This document shows positions 6,285 through 6,297 of a stretch of 6,297 bases of DNA, one piece after another. Source of the DNA: an uncultured Eubacteriales bacterium (GTDB lineage Bacteria > Bacillota > Clostridia > TANB77 > CAG-508); assembly GCA_902488785.1 (NCBI GenBank), contig CABTXJ010000041.1, positions 1 through 6,297 on the forward strand, in the 5' to 3' direction. The notes below the pieces were generated by a model that was not told where the DNA came from, searched no databases, and saw only the letters and a list, made by a program, of their open reading frames with translations. Within the stretch, counting starts at the first letter, position 1; each line of letters begins with the position of its first letter. The translations under genes were made by a program, and so were the position numbers.

Positions 6285-6297
6285 TTGATAAAATATG

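Overview
The window is very AT-rich (well under 35% GC by eye) and carries a conserved chromosomal block of low-GC Gram-positive bacteria. Five genes, mnmE, mnmG, rsmG, parA (soj) and parB (spo0J), lie on the minus strand in that order of transcription. This order is typical of the oriC-proximal region of Bacillota. The absence of noc, the Firmicutes-type protein motifs and the base composition point to a member of the Clostridia or a relative, but I cannot name a genus. Only two Trp codons occur in the five proteins and both are TGG. No in-frame TGA is seen, so the standard bacterial code fits, although all five genes stop with TAA or TAG.

Layout from right to left, the direction of transcription. 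mnmE starts at 6273 close to the window edge, so its promoter lies outside. mnmG follows after 14 bases. A 92-base spacer holding a protein-like out-of-frame tail of mnmG separates it from rsmG. After a 97-base AT-rich gap between rsmG stop and parA start that contains a good sigma-A promoter, parA and parB follow as a tightly coupled pair, with the parB ribosome binding site touching the parA stop codon. Left of parB is a one-gene tRNA-Ser(GCU) unit on the minus strand, with its own consensus promoter and intrinsic terminator. At the extreme left edge is the 3' end of another tRNA, probably tRNA-Ser, on the plus strand, followed by a strong terminator. The two tRNA units converge on about 80 bases of empty AT-rich DNA.

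Functionally the block joins tRNA wobble-uridine modification (MnmE and MnmG form one enzyme complex), 16S rRNA methylation (RsmG), chromosome origin segregation (ParA and ParB) and serine tRNA supply. No mobile element, CRISPR array or obviously novel system is present. The points most worth a second look are: a perfect A_AAA_AAA slippery heptamer two codons before the mnmG stop, with an open, protein-like -1 frame after it; a ParB whose DNA-binding domain departs from the family signatures, together with no CACGTG-core parS in the window; and a 15-bp inverted repeat that covers the whole tRNA-Ser promoter.
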